Source of the DNA: a bacterium | Lineage (GTDB): Bacteria > Actinomycetota > Acidimicrobiia > UBA5794 > ZC4RG35 | DNA length: 7,668 nt | Direction of reading: 5' to 3' | Assembly: GCA_028819835.1 (NCBI GenBank) | Contig: JAPPKR010000055.1 | Coordinates: 1-7,668, forward strand | Part shown: in pieces, positions 6,502 to 7,668 of the stretch | How the letters are laid out: every line of letters starts with the position of its first letter | How positions within the stretch are numbered: the stretch's first letter is position 1 | Made by a program: the position numbers and the translations under genes | Notes under the pieces: model-generated | Told to the model about the DNA's origin: nothing | What the model saw: the letters and a program-made list of their open reading frames with translations, nothing else | The model's database searches: none

Positions 6502-7110
6502 ATGACCTCTGAGCAGTCCCCACACCAGGAAATGTGCCGGCTGGAGTTCCTGGTTGAGCCATTCGAGGAGGGAAACCCGGGACCCCATGTGCTCGGAACC
6601 CAGGAAATCCTGCAACGCCACGGTCTGAAGATGACAATGGGACCATTCGGAAACACCGTGGATGGCGACTACGAGACGTTAACTTCGGTGTTGCCAACAG
6701 TCCTCAGATCCGCCTTCGAAAAGGGAGCTTCCCGGATCTCCATCACCCTGACCAAAAGCCTCGCAGATCCCTCGGTCGGCCCGGTCTCCGAGGCGGTCGG
6801 CCACACCCCGAGACCCTCCCCGGGCCCAGATGCGGCCTCCGATGCGCCGGCGGTATGGAACCAGGCGATGATCGGATTGGCCCGTCCCGAGGACATCCAT
6901 GGAGCGGTGGAGCGGATGGTGGCGGTCGTGGAGAGCCGGATGGGGGGGGAGTTGGGCGACTTGCCCAGGGAGAAGAAGCAGGCGGCGGTGCGCATTCTCG
7001 ACGAACAGGGCGTCTTCCTGATCCGCAAGTCGGTGGAGACCGTGGCCGAGGCGATGGGGGTCAGCCGAATTACCATTTACAACTATCTGAACGCCATCCG
7101 CGGTGATTAG
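6502..7110 (+). CDS. Transcriptional regulator: thiamine-binding-type (DUF77/YkoF-like) domain fused to a YheO/DauR-type HTH
   Basis: A 202-residue protein. Residues about 12-85 (CRLEFLVEPF, then an 'EILQRHGLKMTMGPFGNTVDG' style segment and FEKGASRISITL) have the pattern of the small thiamine/HMP-binding MTH1187/YkoF superfamily (Pfam Thiamine_BP): beta strand, helix, 'GLKYxxxPxGTxxEG' hairpin, helix, strand. A Pro/Ala-rich linker (86-115) follows. Residues 116-202 resemble the C-terminal part of YheO/DauR regulators: LPREKKQAAVRILDEQGVF, then a helix-turn-helix SVETVAEAMGVSRITIYNYL at 177-196. YheO and DauR have a PAS-like sensor at the N-terminus instead. Role inferred: ligand-responsive control of the divergent operon and of the transporter downstream. 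The ligand is unknown; the domain family suggests a small heterocycle such as a pyrimidine. The start is uncertain: no good Shine-Dalgarno sequence precedes 6502, and an in-frame ATG at 6532 would still keep the whole sensor domain. Confidence 0.75.
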   Translation: MTSEQSPHQEMCRLEFLVEPFEEGNPGPHVLGTQEILQRHGLKMTMGPFGNTVDGDYETLTSVLPTVLRSAFEKGASRISITLTKSLADPSVGPVSEAVGHTPRPSPGPDAASDAPAVWNQAMIGLARPEDIHGAVERMVAVVESRMGGELGDLPREKKQAAVRILDEQGVFLIRKSVETVAEAMGVSRITIYNYLNAIRGD

Positions 7111-7116
7111 GTCCAC

Positions 7117-7191
7117 ATGGTGAAGAAACCCTTCTCAACGTGGCTTGTCCGCAGAACCCTTCCCGAGGCGCCAGGGGGTAGAACCGGATGA
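7117..7191 (+). CDS. Possible 24-codon upstream ORF coupled to the permease
   Basis: The ORF starts at ATG 7117, five bases after an AGG (7109-7111) that overlaps the regulator stop, and ends in TGA at 7189-7191. It overlaps the permease start as ATGA. The product begins MVKKPFSTWLVRR, is basic, and matches no family I know. The permease has its own AGGGGG site inside this ORF, so the ORF could be a leader that couples or tunes permease translation, or it could be chance. There is no evidence of conservation. Confidence 0.2.
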   Translation: MVKKPFSTWLVRRTLPEAPGGRTG

Positions 7192-7668
7192 CTTCCCGGG
7201 AACCCTCGGAGGCCGCGGTGCGACGTTCCCGGCTGGGTTCCCACTTACTGTCATACAGCGTGCCGGTACTGGCCGTGCTGGGTGCGTTTGCGATCGGCGC
7301 GGTGATGCTGGCGGCGTTGGGCGCCAATCCCTTCACCGGCTTCTGGGCTATGGCCAAGGGGGCGTTCGGAAGTTCGGGCGCCTTGGTGGAGACGGCCCTG
7401 AAGTCCACTCCCCTCCTCCTGGTGGGAGTGGGTATAACCATTGCCTTCCGGGCAAATGTGATCAACATCGGAGGAGAAGGACAGATGGTGGCTGGTGCCC
7501 TGGCCTCCACCATTACCGCCCTGGGAATGACGGATGTACCGGCCTGGATAGCCCTGCCCCTGGCGCTGGCGGCCGGAGTGGCGGGAGGGGCGATCTGGGG
7601 CGCCATTCCCGGGGCGCTGAAGGCCTACTTCGGGGTGAACGAGATCCTCAGCACCATCATGCTCAACG
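7188..7668 (+). CDS. ABC transporter permease, nucleoside/simple-sugar class (5' part, runs off the window)
   Basis: The first 160 residues of an inner-membrane permease of the BPD_transp_2 family (YufP/NupP/RnsC-like). Seen: a short basic N-terminus (RRSRLGSH), a first membrane segment at about 24-45, then NPFTGFWAMAKGAFGSSGALVETALKS split by a loop, a second segment (74-87), the family signature NIGGEGQM at 93-100, two further hydrophobic stretches (about 101-113 and 119-141), and ALKAYFGVNEILSTIMLN at 143-160, the conserved cytoplasmic loop that contacts the ATPase. The start at 7188 is fixed by an in-frame TAG at 7179-7181 and an AGGGGG site 9 nt upstream. Such permeases work with a BmpA-type lipoprotein, a double-domain ATPase and a second permease, none of which is within the window; they may follow downstream. 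Importing purine nucleosides or bases would fit the operon next door, but the substrate cannot be read from this fragment. Confidence 0.88.
   Translation, partial: MTSREPSEAAVRRSRLGSHLLSYSVPVLAVLGAFAIGAVMLAALGANPFTGFWAMAKGAFGSSGALVETALKSTPLLLVGVGITIAFRANVINIGGEGQMVAGALASTITALGMTDVPAWIALPLALAAGVAGGAIWGAIPGALKAYFGVNEILSTIMLN

Noticed and set aside
7156..7179. Hairpin that could hide the permease ribosome site (CCCT with AGGG)
   Set aside because: Only four base pairs can form around a 12-base loop with no extension, which is too weak to claim as a terminator or a switch.
7070..7606. Minus-strand ORF (178 codons) opposite the permease
   Set aside because: The plus strand here encodes a permease with the NIGGEGQM and VNEILSTIMLN signatures, a good ribosome site and a clear start; the antisense product is Ala/Pro-rich and unrecognised.

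Overview
The window is GC-rich DNA with short, more AT-rich gaps between transcription units. The genes are tightly packed and the main operon seems to start from a leaderless or nearly leaderless promoter. This suits a high-GC bacterium, perhaps an actinobacterium or a Chloroflexota member, but no rRNA or marker gene fixes the taxonomy. I saw no tRNA, rRNA, CRISPR array, insertion sequence or phage gene.

Layout. Positions 1-71 are a non-coding, AT-rich strip. Four genes on the minus strand form one operon, read from right to left: an N-carbamoyl-D-amino-acid-hydrolase-like nitrilase (6441-5503), a one-chain [2Fe-2S]/molybdopterin hydroxylase of the 'selenium-dependent xanthine dehydrogenase' type (5493-2902), an SsnA-like amidohydrolase (2900-1884) and a YgfK-like iron-sulfur oxidoreductase (1862-72). 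Gaps between them are 9, 1 and 21 nt. A 60-bp divergent region (6442-6501) holds a good minus-strand promoter and an imperfect palindrome lying over its -35 box. On the plus strand follow a regulator with an apparent thiamine-binding-type (DUF77/YkoF-like) N-terminus fused to a YheO/DauR-type HTH (6502-7110), a possible 24-codon upstream ORF, and the 5' part of an ABC permease of the nucleoside/simple-sugar class (7188 to the window end).

How the genes work together (inference). ygfK, ssnA and xdh-type genes occur together in E. coli and in Firmicutes. They were first linked to selenium-dependent molybdenum hydroxylases, and more recently to anaerobic uric acid and purine breakdown in gut bacteria. 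Here the trio comes with an amide hydrolase suited to N-carbamoyl (ureido) compounds and with a permease of a class that often imports nucleosides. The simplest reading is a purine or related N-heterocycle uptake and catabolic locus: the permease imports, the Mo-hydroxylase hydroxylates, SsnA deaminates, YgfK does a redox step on the ring, and the nitrilase removes a carbamoyl group. The regulator probably senses a heterocyclic ligand and controls the divergent promoters.

The locus differs from the E. coli versions: YgfK lacks the whole central NAD(P)H/FAD reductase module, SsnA lacks its N-terminal beta-sandwich segment, the carbamoylase is an addition, and the regulator has an uncommon domain combination. 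The substrate cannot be read from the sequence alone.
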